Shown: positions 1 through 6,720 of the stretch, piece by piece | Position numbering within the stretch: position 1 is the stretch's first letter | Layout: every line of letters begins with the position of its first letter | Origin: an uncultured Oscillospiraceae bacterium | Lineage (GTDB): Bacteria; Bacillota; Clostridia; Oscillospirales; Oscillospiraceae | Assembly: GCA_910585265.1 (NCBI GenBank) | Contig: CAJUCA010000056.1 | Coordinates: forward strand, 1 to 19,728 | DNA length: 19,728 nt | Reading direction: 5' to 3' | Made by a program: the position numbers and the translations under genes | Notes under the pieces: generated by a model | Database searches by the model: none | What the model saw: the letters and a program-made list of their open reading frames with translations, nothing else | What the model was told of the DNA's origin: nothing

Positions 1-51
1 CTGCTTTTTTGCGCCCTTTTCAGGTGCGCCTCTGATTCTGGGGGCTTTCAC
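1..51 (-). CDS. Partial CDS start, possible mobilisation protein
   Basis: Seventeen codons read leftward off the window edge from a GTG at 51-49. A GGAGG Shine-Dalgarno sequence lies at 60-56, four bases before the start. The visible residues are VKAPRIRGAPEKGAKKQ, a basic N-terminus. In Tn1549-like and mobilisable elements of Clostridia, the gene after the excisionase/winged-helix pair is often a MobC-type relaxosome protein followed by a relaxase, so that is the contextual guess. No domain is visible in so short a piece. It could be another basic DNA-binding protein or a chance open frame. Confidence 0.35.
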   Translation of the reverse strand, partial: MKAPRIRGAPEKGAKKQ

Positions 52-563
52 ACTACCTCCAATCTTTCGTAGACGCCGCCCTAATCCGTTGGGACGGCTG
101 GTTTTCTGGGAAATCAGACGCCATTCGGAGAATTTCAGCCCGAAAGAGACGCCTTATAAGAGCCCCGCCGGAACGCCCCGGAAGCCCCTGAAAACGGTCC
201 GCACTGCGGGCCGATGTGACCTGCCGGGTGTCACTTGTGACGCCGGCTTTTATCCTGCTTGTCGTCGTTGCGGGCTTCTTATTCCTCGCTTCCGTCCCGT
301 TGGGCCGCAAGCTCGCTCATTCCGCCGCTCCTCCTCTCCCCACGCAACCCGCCTTCGGCTGGGCTCGCGCGGGGGCCCCTTTTGGGCCACCCTTCGGCCC
401 CTGCAGGGTAGCCCTTACTGATTACAGCGCGGCAGATTTTTCCGTTATCCGGTACCTGTGTGGCCTGCTCCCTCACAACGGGCCACACGGGGGCCAACAC
501 CGCGCTTTAGGGGCTGAGAGGTGTACGGATGCCATTCGGTCCGCAGGATGGGCTTAAACCGCC
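52..563. other. Gene-free structured region, candidate origin of transfer
   Basis: No convincing gene lies in these 512 bases. The only open frames are short, overlap one another and lack domains. The stretch is rich in inverted repeats. A GTGAC/GTCAC/GTGAC cluster lies at 216-220, 230-234 and 237-241. GC-rich foldbacks run through 330-412. A long hairpin lies at 455-491. It sits between an excisionase/winged-helix pair and what may be a mobilisation gene start, where clostridial mobilisable elements commonly carry oriT. A 13-codon frame (320-279, minus strand) has an AGGAGGA ribosome site and could be a leader peptide, but support is thin. Confidence 0.35.
455..491. repeat. Inverted repeat (11-bp arms, 15-base loop)
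   Basis: Left arm CCTGTGTGGCC (455-465) pairs with GGCCACACGGG (481-491), with one G-T wobble. No T-run follows on either strand, so it does not look like an intrinsic terminator. Given the context it could be a relaxase or accessory-protein recognition hairpin of an origin of transfer. Confidence 0.5.
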
Positions 564-992
564 CTACAACGCGATACAGGGGCTTTCATGCGTTTTGCCC
601 TGAGTTTCCAAGCGGGTGCGGGCTGTGTCCAACGCCAGCTTATCCAGCTGCTGTTGGTAGTGGGCATCCAGAATCGGCTGGAAGGGTGGGATTGTGTAGA
701 GCAGATTTCCGTTTCGCTTGAGACCAGCCTTAGTCATTACTGTGGTATTTTCAGTTTGGATCAGCCCTCTGTCTACCAGAGAACAGACGTGTTTCCTCAC
801 CGTGTTCTCACTGAGGTTTACCGCTTTGCCAATTGTTTTGTAGCTGGGCCAGCACTGATGAGTTTTCCGGTTTTCACAGCGGAGTAGGTATGCGTAGACC
901 GCCAGTTCGCCGGGACAGAGACCGAGAAGGAAAATTTCGTTGGGGAGTGGGAATGTGTTCTTGTAGGGATCGTGTTTTGACAGTCGGCTCAC
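564..992 (-). CDS. Winged helix-turn-helix protein of a mobile element
   Basis: A 142-residue DNA-binding protein. Residues about 25-85 form a winged helix-turn-helix of the HTH_36 kind: a GELAVYAYLL helix, the recognition region SYKTIGKAVNLSENTVRKHV, then DRGLIQ leading into the wing. Such proteins, related to plasmid replication-initiator N-domains, are common beside excisionase genes in integrative elements of Clostridia and probably regulate or help process the element. The start is GTG at 992-990, overlapping the excisionase stop by four bases (GTGA). A GGTGGTGA ribosome site lies six bases upstream, inside the excisionase gene, so the two are translationally coupled. The C-terminal 50 residues are polar and show no motif I recognise. 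The exact role is not known. Confidence 0.85.
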   Translation of the reverse strand: MSRLSKHDPYKNTFPLPNEIFLLGLCPGELAVYAYLLRCENRKTHQCWPSYKTIGKAVNLSENTVRKHVCSLVDRGLIQTENTTVMTKAGLKRNGNLLYTIPPFQPILDAHYQQQLDKLALDTARTRLETQGKTHESPCIAL

Positions 993-1204
993 CCACTCTC
1001 ACCACCCTTCGTGTGCCGTTCCACCCACGTAACAAACTTTTCCTTGGGCACCACAATTCGGCTGCCGATTTTCAATACCGGGAAGTCCGCTTCATGCATC
1101 AACTCGTAGCTGCTGGACGGAGCGATACCAAGCACCTTTGCCACCATTGCTGCGTTGAGGAACAGCGGCAGGTCATCATAACTTTTGTACTCAGATATTT
1201 TCAT
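989..1204 (-). CDS. xis: Excisionase-family DNA-binding protein
   Basis: A 71-residue protein with a MerR-like/HTH_17 fold. FLNAAMVAKVLGI forms the first helices. The segment SSSYELMHEADFPVLKIGSR is the recognition helix and turn. The wing motif RIVVPKEKFVTWVERH follows. This is the standard small excisionase (recombination directionality factor) that helps a tyrosine integrase excise an element. I place the start at the ATG at 1204-1202, because the 39 codons upstream in frame look non-coding and the family begins just before the LFLNAAMVAKVLG segment. The nearest purine-rich ribosome site (GAAAGGAAA) lies somewhat far upstream. Unusually, no integrase lies beside it. The only integrase in the window is 13.7 kb away. 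It is followed directly by the winged-helix gene. Confidence 0.85.
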   Translation of the reverse strand: MKISEYKSYDDLPLFLNAAMVAKVLGIAPSSSYELMHEADFPVLKIGSRIVVPKEKFVTWVERHTKGGESG

Positions 1205-1500
1205 GTATGCGTTTGATTTCCTTTCTTCAGAATTGGAACGCAGAGAGAAAAAATTCTTCTGCGCCTTTGCTGGATTCTCTGCTAGCCACACACCGTACAC
1301 CTTCCTGCCCCAGAATCTCACTGCGGTGTTTTCACCCTGTTGGCACGCTCACCCCGTGCGGGGGTCATGGCGGTACTTCACTCAGGGAGTATGCACTCCG
1401 GCGGTGGGTATTCACTTGTCAATGTTCAACTGGCCCTTCCCTTTGGGACAGCTCCATGATAGAATAGGCACAGAGGGTTTTACATCAGGAAGTGATCTTT
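1205..1500. promoter_or_regulatory. Divergent intergenic region between excisionase and DUF6076 gene
   Basis: These 296 bases must carry the start signals for the leftward excisionase operon and the rightward DUF6076 gene. Small hairpins are visible: CCCCG-TG-CGGGG around 1352-1363 and GGAGT-ATGC-ACTCC at 1386-1399. For the rightward gene, a TAGAAT at about 1460-1465 is a plausible -10 box, with only a weak -35 (TTCCCT) 17 bases upstream. On the minus strand a TTGACA lies near 1415-1420, but I see no matching -10. No gene is supported here. Confidence 0.35.
1487..1496 (+). promoter_or_regulatory. Ribosome binding site deciding the DUF6076 start
   Basis: AGGAAGTGAT differs by one base from the ideal AGGAGGTGAT. 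It covers the upstream GTG at 1492, so that GTG cannot be the start. It is well spaced for the in-frame TTG at 1501. Confidence 0.6.
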
Positions 1501-2736
1501 TTGGAAAATAAATTGCTCAGTGGGCCGCAGCTGCTGTTGGAGGAGAAAGGAGCTGGGCTGTTTTCTGCGGTGCTCCACTATGGGGATGGGACGGAGAAAC
1601 GGCTTCCCGCTACCATGCCGGCGAAGGATTTGATTGCCGCCACAGAAATCGATTATCGTGGATACCGCAGAGAGATCAAACGCCTTCGGGAAGAGCATCC
1701 GCTATTTCAGGTGCAGCTTGATATTTCCGCGGCCGACTTTGAAGACCTTGTGGCGGAAGCACTGCTGCTGCCGTCCATGCTCCAGAAGAATGATCCAGTG
1801 AGTTTTTTCGTCCTGGGGGAACTTCTTAACCAGAGTTTGCAGGCGGAGGACGATGGCAGTGCATCATTCCTGCTGAACGCCGCAGGGGATCTGCTGTATG
1901 TGCTGAAAGATCCAATCCGCACACAGGTCTGTCTGCGGAATATTTTTGAGATAACCTTTGATGGGATGGAGCGGGCGACACAGCAGGAGCGGTTTGAGAA
2001 GCTGCGCCAAACTTATCCCGATATTGGGAAGCTGTGCGATCCGTCCACCTTGCCAAATGTGGAGCCAGGGCAAAGAATCTTTAGGGTCAATTCCATCTTT
2101 GGGCTGCGGGTGTTGGAGCTGGCGCTCTATTTCCAGCAGGATAACCAGCGCATTGCCCGGTGCGATTACTGCTGGGGCTGGTTTATCCCGAAGACGAAAA
2201 AAGCCACCCGGTACTGCGACCGGGTGACGGATGGGTTTCCCTGCAAAAAGCGGGGCGCACGATTCAAACGAAATTTAGTGGAGGAGCAGGACGGTGCCCT
2301 TCGGGTGTGCAATCAACTGCGGGACAGAATGTATGCCCGTTTTCTACGCTGGCAGGATGCTGTACCAAGTGAGCGAGGCAATCTGATTCCCATGGACTAT
2401 GACCAGTACACGGCATGGAGCGAGAATGCGCGCTTGGCGCGGATGGAGTATCAGGATGGGAAACTCACAACCGAGGAGTTTCTGCGGAAGATTGATATGA
2501 CCCATGAGCTGGAAAGCTATGAGGCGGGTAAGGCAGAGCTGGTGGAGAAGACTGTCTGGCAGAATCGGGTGCATGGTGACTTCAGCTTTGATCCAGAAAC
2601 GTACTATCCAGAAACAATGCAGGTGCTTGACTTGGGTGTTGAAGAACCCAAATGGGAATTGCGCACGGCGGATGATTTGCGACGGCGGGATCAGAAGGGG
2701 CACCAGAGTTTGCGGGAACAATATGGAAAAAGATAA
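1501..2736 (+). CDS. DUF6076 domain protein with a zinc-ribbon-like motif
   Basis: A protein of about 411 residues. The recognisable part is a Cys cluster near residues 220-250: RCDYCWGWFIPKTKKATRYC, then a further Cys in GFPCKKRGARF. This CxxC...C...C pattern with basic residues suggests a zinc-binding, possibly nucleic-acid-binding, module of the DUF6076 type. The N-terminal half is acidic and helical. No catalytic motif is visible and the function is unknown. From memory, DUF6076 genes are frequent in mobile and accessory DNA of Clostridia. I choose TTG at 1501 because AGGAAGTGAT at 1487-1496 overlaps the alternative GTG at 1492. The stop is only 14 bases before the response regulator, so the two are probably co-transcribed. 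The gene looks less GC-biased than the operon that follows. Confidence 0.75.
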   Translation: MENKLLSGPQLLLEEKGAGLFSAVLHYGDGTEKRLPATMPAKDLIAATEIDYRGYRREIKRLREEHPLFQVQLDISAADFEDLVAEALLLPSMLQKNDPVSFFVLGELLNQSLQAEDDGSASFLLNAAGDLLYVLKDPIRTQVCLRNIFEITFDGMERATQQERFEKLRQTYPDIGKLCDPSTLPNVEPGQRIFRVNSIFGLRVLELALYFQQDNQRIARCDYCWGWFIPKTKKATRYCDRVTDGFPCKKRGARFKRNLVEEQDGALRVCNQLRDRMYARFLRWQDAVPSERGNLIPMDYDQYTAWSENARLARMEYQDGKLTTEEFLRKIDMTHELESYEAGKAELVEKTVWQNRVHGDFSFDPETYYPETMQVLDLGVEEPKWELRTADDLRRRDQKGHQSLREQYGKR

Positions 2737-2750
2737 GGGAGGGACGAGGA

Positions 2751-3473
2751 GTGAAGAACATAGCCATCGTGGAGGACGAAAATGCCGCCGCTGAGCATCT
2801 TACGGCATACATACAGCGGTACGCCGCCGAGTTTGGCCAGCAATTCAATATTACCCGGTTTTATGACGGTGAGGAGTTTCTTCAAAACTATAAGTCCGTT
2901 TATGCGGTGGCGTTTCTGGATATTCAGATGCCGCGGAAAAACGGCATGGACGCCGCCGTGGAACTGCGCCGGCACGACAAAAATGTGTCGATCATCTTCA
3001 TCACAAACCTGGTGCAGTACGCTCTGAAGGGATACGAGGTAGACGCGGTGAGCTTTTTGCTCAAGCCGGTGAGCTACTACGATTTTTCCCTGAAATTCAA
3101 AAAGGCACTGGATATCTACCTGATGAACGAGGAGCGCAGCTTTACGGTGAACGCCCCCGGCGGGCTGTGCCGCATCTCCACGGACAAGCTGATGTACGTG
3201 GAGATCATCAGCCACCGGCTCCACTACCATCTGATCGATGATGTGATCGAGATGACCGGCGTGCTGTCCAATGTGGAGCGGGAACTGGGCTCCTACGGGT
3301 TTCTGCGCTGCAATACCTGCTACCTGGTCAATCCAAAGTTTATCGTGCGGGTTAAGGGCTCCGAGGTGCAGGTGGGGGACCGCACCCTCCAGATCAGCCG
3401 CCCCCGGCGGGCCGCGTTTATGGAGGGGCTGACCAACTGGTATGCCGGGGCAGGAGGTGGAAGCCGTGGCTGA
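2751..3473 (+). CDS. LytTR-family response regulator
   Basis: A 240-residue cytoplasmic transcription factor of the AgrA/VirR/LytR type. The receiver domain (about 1-120) has the acidic pocket E8-D9-E10, phospho-acceptor D57 in FLDIQMPRKNG, the conserved Thr in FITN and Lys105 in LLKPV. The LytTR DNA-binding domain (about 125-230) shows the family landmarks: YVEIISHRLHYHL, then FLRCNTCYLVNPKFI and the closing ISRPRR. Such regulators bind pairs of short direct repeats upstream of their targets. The start is GTG at 2751, after a GGGAGGG ribosome site. The gene overlaps the kinase gene by eight bases. The target is inferred to be the glucan operon starting at 5081, since no other operon follows in this orientation. 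Peptide-pheromone genes of the agrB/agrD kind are absent. Confidence 0.93.
   Translation: MKNIAIVEDENAAAEHLTAYIQRYAAEFGQQFNITRFYDGEEFLQNYKSVYAVAFLDIQMPRKNGMDAAVELRRHDKNVSIIFITNLVQYALKGYEVDAVSFLLKPVSYYDFSLKFKKALDIYLMNEERSFTVNAPGGLCRISTDKLMYVEIISHRLHYHLIDDVIEMTGVLSNVERELGSYGFLRCNTCYLVNPKFIVRVKGSEVQVGDRTLQISRPRRAAFMEGLTNWYAGAGGGSRG
3452..3460 (+). promoter_or_regulatory. Ribosome binding site deciding the kinase start
   Basis: AGGAGGTGG lies five bases before GTG at 3466. An ATG at 3442 is in frame but lies upstream of this site, so the GTG is the better start. The GTG overlaps the regulator stop in GTGGCTGA, which implies translational coupling. Confidence 0.75.
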
Positions 3474-4830
3474 GGTCAACGTGATCTATCAAAAAATCAT
3501 CCTGGAATTCCTGTTTGAGCTGTATGTGTTCTACGCCCTTACCACGCGGAAGCTGAACCGGGCTCCCCGGTTCTGGATACGGACTCTGGCCGGAGCCGGC
3601 GCGGTTTTGGCACTGGCCTATGGCGCGGCCTTCTTCTACCGCGCCGTGGGCGGGACGGCCCTGGGGCGCATCACCGTCTACGTGTTCCTGTTCGCCGCCG
3701 CCACGGCCCATCTCCGGCTGTGCTTTGATGAAACCTTCCCCACTGTCCTGTTCTGCGCCAGCGTGGCCTACGCCGCCCAGAATCTGTGCTATAAGCTGTA
3801 TCTGATCCTTTGGTGCGGGGGGGAGGCCCTGCGCGGGTACGACGGCTGGGGTCCCAGATTTGATCTCTATTATCATGTGCTGTATTACGCCTTTTTTGCC
3901 CTGGCGGTTGCGGCGGTCTACTTCCTCTTTATCCGGGGGATGCTGCGGCATATGTCCGACGGGCGGCTGGACCACCATATGCTGGCCATTGCCATCCTGG
4001 TGCTGAGTATCACCGTCATCCTGTGCTCGGTGGAGGATGTTTACTTCTCTCATCTGAGTGTGGGCCGGGAAAACCGATTCGAGCTGTGGGATCACTATGT
4101 TCTACGGCAGGCGGGTAATCTGTTCTCGGTGATGAGCTGCACGGTGGTGCTGCTGCTCACTTCCCGGACGGTGGAGCGGCGGGAGCTGCGTCAGGAGCTG
4201 GAATACCTCCAGCACGCCGTCCGTCAGAGCGAGCGGCAATACGAGATCTCCCGGGACACCATCGACTTGATCAATGTGAAGTGCCATGACATCCGCTATA
4301 AGCTGGGAGCCCTGGCGGTCCAGGGGGAACAGGTGCGCCCTGAGGCGGTGGCCGATCTCCAGAAAAGCATTTCCATCTACGACGCCAAGGTGGAGACGGG
4401 CAACCAGTTTTTAGACGTCCTGCTGACGGAAAAGAGCCTTTACTGCGAACAGAACGGCATCACGTTTTCCTGCATGGCGGACGGGGCCAGGCTTACCTTT
4501 ATGGACGACGGCGACCTGTACTGCCTGTTCGGCAACATCATCGACAATGCCCTGGAAGCGGTCAAGGCTATTAAGGAGGAGCAGCGGCGGGTCATAAACC
4601 TGGTGGTGAAGGCGCGGGGCAATATGCTCGTGATCCAGTCGGACAACTACTTTGACGGGGAGCGCGCTTTTGAGGGCGGCCTGCCCGTCACCACCAAGGC
4701 AGACCGGAACTACCACGGGTTCGGGATGCGGAGCATTCGGATGATCGTCCACAAATATGAGGGGGAACTGACGGCCTATGTGGCGGACGGGATTTTCCAT
4801 CTGAATATTTTGTTCAGTCTTGCCACATAA
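3466..4830 (+). CDS. GHKL sensor histidine kinase, partner of the LytTR regulator
   Basis: A 454-residue membrane kinase of the AgrC/VirS type. The first 235 residues contain about six hydrophobic helices with short loops and no large outer domain, so it may sense a membrane-borne or small ligand. A coiled stretch (about 240-265) leads to the H-box CHDIRYKLGAL, with the phosphorylated His near residue 274. The GHKL ATPase domain has the N-box FGNIIDNALEAV (about 355-366) and the glycine loop GFGMRSIR (about 418). Phosphate would pass to D57 of the regulator encoded immediately upstream. The start GTG at 3466 follows AGGAGGTGG and overlaps the regulator gene by eight bases. The signal is unknown. 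A strong terminator follows, separating the pair from the glucan genes. Confidence 0.93.
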   Translation: MAEVNVIYQKIILEFLFELYVFYALTTRKLNRAPRFWIRTLAGAGAVLALAYGAAFFYRAVGGTALGRITVYVFLFAAATAHLRLCFDETFPTVLFCASVAYAAQNLCYKLYLILWCGGEALRGYDGWGPRFDLYYHVLYYAFFALAVAAVYFLFIRGMLRHMSDGRLDHHMLAIAILVLSITVILCSVEDVYFSHLSVGRENRFELWDHYVLRQAGNLFSVMSCTVVLLLTSRTVERRELRQELEYLQHAVRQSERQYEISRDTIDLINVKCHDIRYKLGALAVQGEQVRPEAVADLQKSISIYDAKVETGNQFLDVLLTEKSLYCEQNGITFSCMADGARLTFMDDGDLYCLFGNIIDNALEAVKAIKEEQRRVINLVVKARGNMLVIQSDNYFDGERAFEGGLPVTTKADRNYHGFGMRSIRMIVHKYEGELTAYVADGIFHLNILFSLAT

Positions 4831-4903
4831 AAGAACAATTTGGAAGAAAATTGCTCCGTGCTTGTGACCGGGCTGCAAAGTAAGTAAAAATTGCGCAGTT
4901 TAA

Positions 4904-4938
4904 GGAACGCCCGTTGCCAGCGGGCGTTCCCTTTATTA
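4904..4938 (+). terminator. Rho-independent terminator after the two-component genes
   Basis: GGAACGCCCG (4904-4913) pairs perfectly with CGGGCGTTCC (4921-4930) across a seven-base loop. A T-rich tail CTTTATTAT follows. It sits 74 bases after the kinase stop and marks the glucan genes as a separate transcription unit. Confidence 0.85.
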
Positions 4939-4960
4939 TATTATTGCCAGAAAGAGCGAT

Positions 4961-5042
4961 GCGCGGCGTGAATCCTTTGTAGCATACGTAAAAATCCAGG
5001 CCGGGTACGTCCGGTTTGAGCATACGGTCACAAAGCGCGGCG
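4961..5042 (+). promoter_or_regulatory. Repeat-rich control region upstream of the glucan operon
   Basis: This stretch between the terminator and the GH16 gene holds several repeats. GCGCGGCG occurs at 4961-4968 and 5035-5042. AGCATACG occurs at 4981-4988 and 5019-5026. CTTTGT (4975-4980) and ACAAAG (5030-5035) form an inverted pair. TACGT occurs at 4985 and 5006, 21 bases apart, close to the two-turn spacing usual for LytTR boxes. CCGG-GTACGT-CCGG at 5001-5014 can fold. I see no clear -35/-10 pair. It is the natural place for the LytTR regulator to bind, but the exact boxes are not certain. Confidence 0.45.
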
Positions 5043-5080
5043 ACGCGATGTGAATAAAAAGTGAGAAGGAGAACCGAGCA

Positions 5081-6649
5081 ATGAAAAAGAAGATTCTTGC
5101 AATGCTGCTGGCCTTGACCATGGCCGCAGCACTGGCGGCCTGCAGCCCCGCCGCCAATCAGCCCAGCAGCACCCCCAGCTCCGATCCTACTTCCAATCCC
5201 ACCCCCGGTGCTTCATCGGCCCCCTTTGAGGCCGCTATGCTGGCCGACTTTGCCAACGGCCCTGCGGCGGACGGCAGCGTCTTTGCCTCTGACGGCTGGT
5301 CCAACGGCAGCGTGTTTAACGTGTGGTGGAAGGGCGATATGGTTACTTATTCCGACGGCCAGCTCCATCTGGGCATCTCCGACGCCAACGGCGAGGTGGA
5401 ACAGGGCTACTATGGCGGCGAGGCCCGCACGGGGCTGTACTACGGCTATGGCGACTACATCGTAAAGATGAAGCCGTCCAAGGCGGAGGGCACCGCCAGC
5501 ACCTTCTTCACCTGCACCGGTCCCTACGACATCAACGCGGAGGGCAACCCCAATCCCTGGGACGAAATCGACATTGAGTTCTTAGGCAAGGACACCACCG
5601 GGGTTCAGTTCAACTATTTTGTGGACGGCCAGGGCGGCCACGAGTACTGGTACGACCTGGGCTTTGACGCCTCCGAGGAGTTCCACGAGTACGGCTTCCG
5701 CTGGAGCGAGGACGCGATCACCTGGTATGTGGACGGCGAGGCTGTTTACACGGTAAATGCCAGCGCGGATAACCCGCTGCCCTCCGCCCCGGGCCGTATT
5801 CTGATGAACCACTGGTGCGGCACCCCCGACGCCGAGGGCTGGATGGGTAAATATGAGCTCAGCGACGCCACCGCCGACTACCAGTGGGTCAAGACCTCCG
5901 CCACCGGCCGCGAGCTGGTTCCCAGCGAGGACGGCGAACAGGACGGCACCATGGACGGCCTGGACGTGAGCTTCGCCAACGGCGCGGCGGCGGACGGCAG
6001 CGTCTTTGCCTCCGACGGCTGGTCCAACGGCAGTGTGTTCAACGTGTGGTGGAAGGGTGACATGGTTACTTATTCCGACGGCCAGCTCCACTTGGGCATC
6101 TCCGACGCCAACGGCGAGGTGGAGCAGGGCTACTATGGCGGCGAGGCCCGCACGGCCCAGCATTATGGATACGGCGAGTACTCCGTCAGCATGAAGCCCT
6201 CCAAGGCGGAGGGTACCGCCAGCACCTTCTTCACCTGCACCGGCAATTACGATATCGGCCTGGACGGCAATCCCAACCCCTGGGATGAGATCGACATCGA
6301 GTTTCTGGGCAAGGACACCACCGGCGTCCAGTTCAACTATTTCGTGGACGGCCAGGGGGGCCACGAGTACTGGTACGACCTGGGCTTTGACGCCTCCGAG
6401 GAGTTCCACGAGTACGGCTTCCGCTGGGCGGAGGATTCCATCACCTGGACCGTGGACGGCAAGGACGTGTACACGGTGGAAGCCAGCGAGGAGACCCCGC
6501 TGCCCTCCACCCCGGGCCGCATTCTGATGAATTACTGGTGCGGCACCCCCGACGCGGAGGGCTGGATGGGCAAATATGAGCTCAGCGACGCCACCGCCGA
6601 CTACCAGTGGATCAAGACCACGGCCACCGGCGTCAGCCTGGGCGGCTGA
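5081..6649 (+). CDS. Secreted lipoprotein with two GH16 lichenase domains
   Basis: A 522-residue exported endo-beta-glucanase. The signal peptide ends in a lipobox, LAAC, with lipidated Cys21. A Ser/Pro/Thr linker follows to about residue 50, so the enzyme is tethered outside the membrane. Two GH16 domains cover about 57-276 and 298-517. Each has the lichenase signature DEIDIEFLGKD with the catalytic Glu pair (E162/E166 and E403/E407) and the family context WDEIDIEF...VQFNYF. The closest known activity is beta-1,3-1,4-glucan 4-glucanohydrolase (EC 3.2.1.73). By hand count the domains differ at 24 of 220 positions. Domain differences cluster in patches such as TGLYYGYGDYIVK versus TAQHYGYGEYSVS. 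The AAGGAGA ribosome site lies nine bases before the ATG. It is first in a gene set with a GT2 synthase and a GH3 enzyme. Confidence 0.95.
   Translation: MKKKILAMLLALTMAAALAACSPAANQPSSTPSSDPTSNPTPGASSAPFEAAMLADFANGPAADGSVFASDGWSNGSVFNVWWKGDMVTYSDGQLHLGISDANGEVEQGYYGGEARTGLYYGYGDYIVKMKPSKAEGTASTFFTCTGPYDINAEGNPNPWDEIDIEFLGKDTTGVQFNYFVDGQGGHEYWYDLGFDASEEFHEYGFRWSEDAITWYVDGEAVYTVNASADNPLPSAPGRILMNHWCGTPDAEGWMGKYELSDATADYQWVKTSATGRELVPSEDGEQDGTMDGLDVSFANGAAADGSVFASDGWSNGSVFNVWWKGDMVTYSDGQLHLGISDANGEVEQGYYGGEARTAQHYGYGEYSVSMKPSKAEGTASTFFTCTGNYDIGLDGNPNPWDEIDIEFLGKDTTGVQFNYFVDGQGGHEYWYDLGFDASEEFHEYGFRWAEDSITWTVDGKDVYTVEASEETPLPSTPGRILMNYWCGTPDAEGWMGKYELSDATADYQWIKTTATGVSLGG
5249..6631 (+). repeat. 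In-frame tandem duplication of the GH16 domain
   Basis: Two copies of about 660 bases, 5249-5908 and 5972-6631, lie exactly 723 bases (241 codons) apart. Long stretches are identical or nearly so in DNA, for example the coding sequence around GFDASEEFHEYGFRW. This suggests recent duplication or ongoing gene conversion. Confidence 0.93.
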
Positions 6650-6658
6650 CAGTCTGCG

Positions 6659-6697
6659 GTCTGTGTGCCCCGCCCCTTTGGGGCGGGGCACACAGAC
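6659..6697 (+). other. Perfect 18-bp hairpin between GH16 and GT2 genes, no T-run
   Basis: GTCTGTGTGCCCCGCCCC (6659-6676) pairs perfectly with 6680-6697 around a three-base TTT loop. It starts ten bases after the GH16 stop and ends 23 bases before the GT2 start. No T-tract follows on the plus strand, so it is not a textbook terminator. It may cause partial termination, or protect the 3' end of the GH16 message and so raise its level relative to GT2. Confidence 0.8.
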
Positions 6698-6720
6698 GGA
6701 TTGAATGAGTGTAGAATGAT

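Noticed and set aside
53..557. Several short open frames on both strands in the left noncoding region
   Set aside because: They overlap one another, lack domains and lie in repeat-rich DNA better explained as a transfer-origin-like region.
3442..3444. ATG as start of the sensor kinase
   Set aside because: The strong AGGAGGTGG ribosome site lies downstream of it and points to GTG at 3466.
4975..5042. A cyclic-di-GMP or other known riboswitch before the GH16 gene
   Set aside because: Some CAAAGC-like sequence is present, but the conserved core of cyclic-di-GMP riboswitches cannot be laid out, and the repeats fit a protein-binding region better.
5582..6691. Long minus-strand open frame (369 codons) opposite the GH16 gene
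   Set aside because: It is an antisense shadow of a GC-rich, codon-biased gene. Its sequence is low-complexity Ala/Gly/Val/His and mirrors the GH16 duplication.
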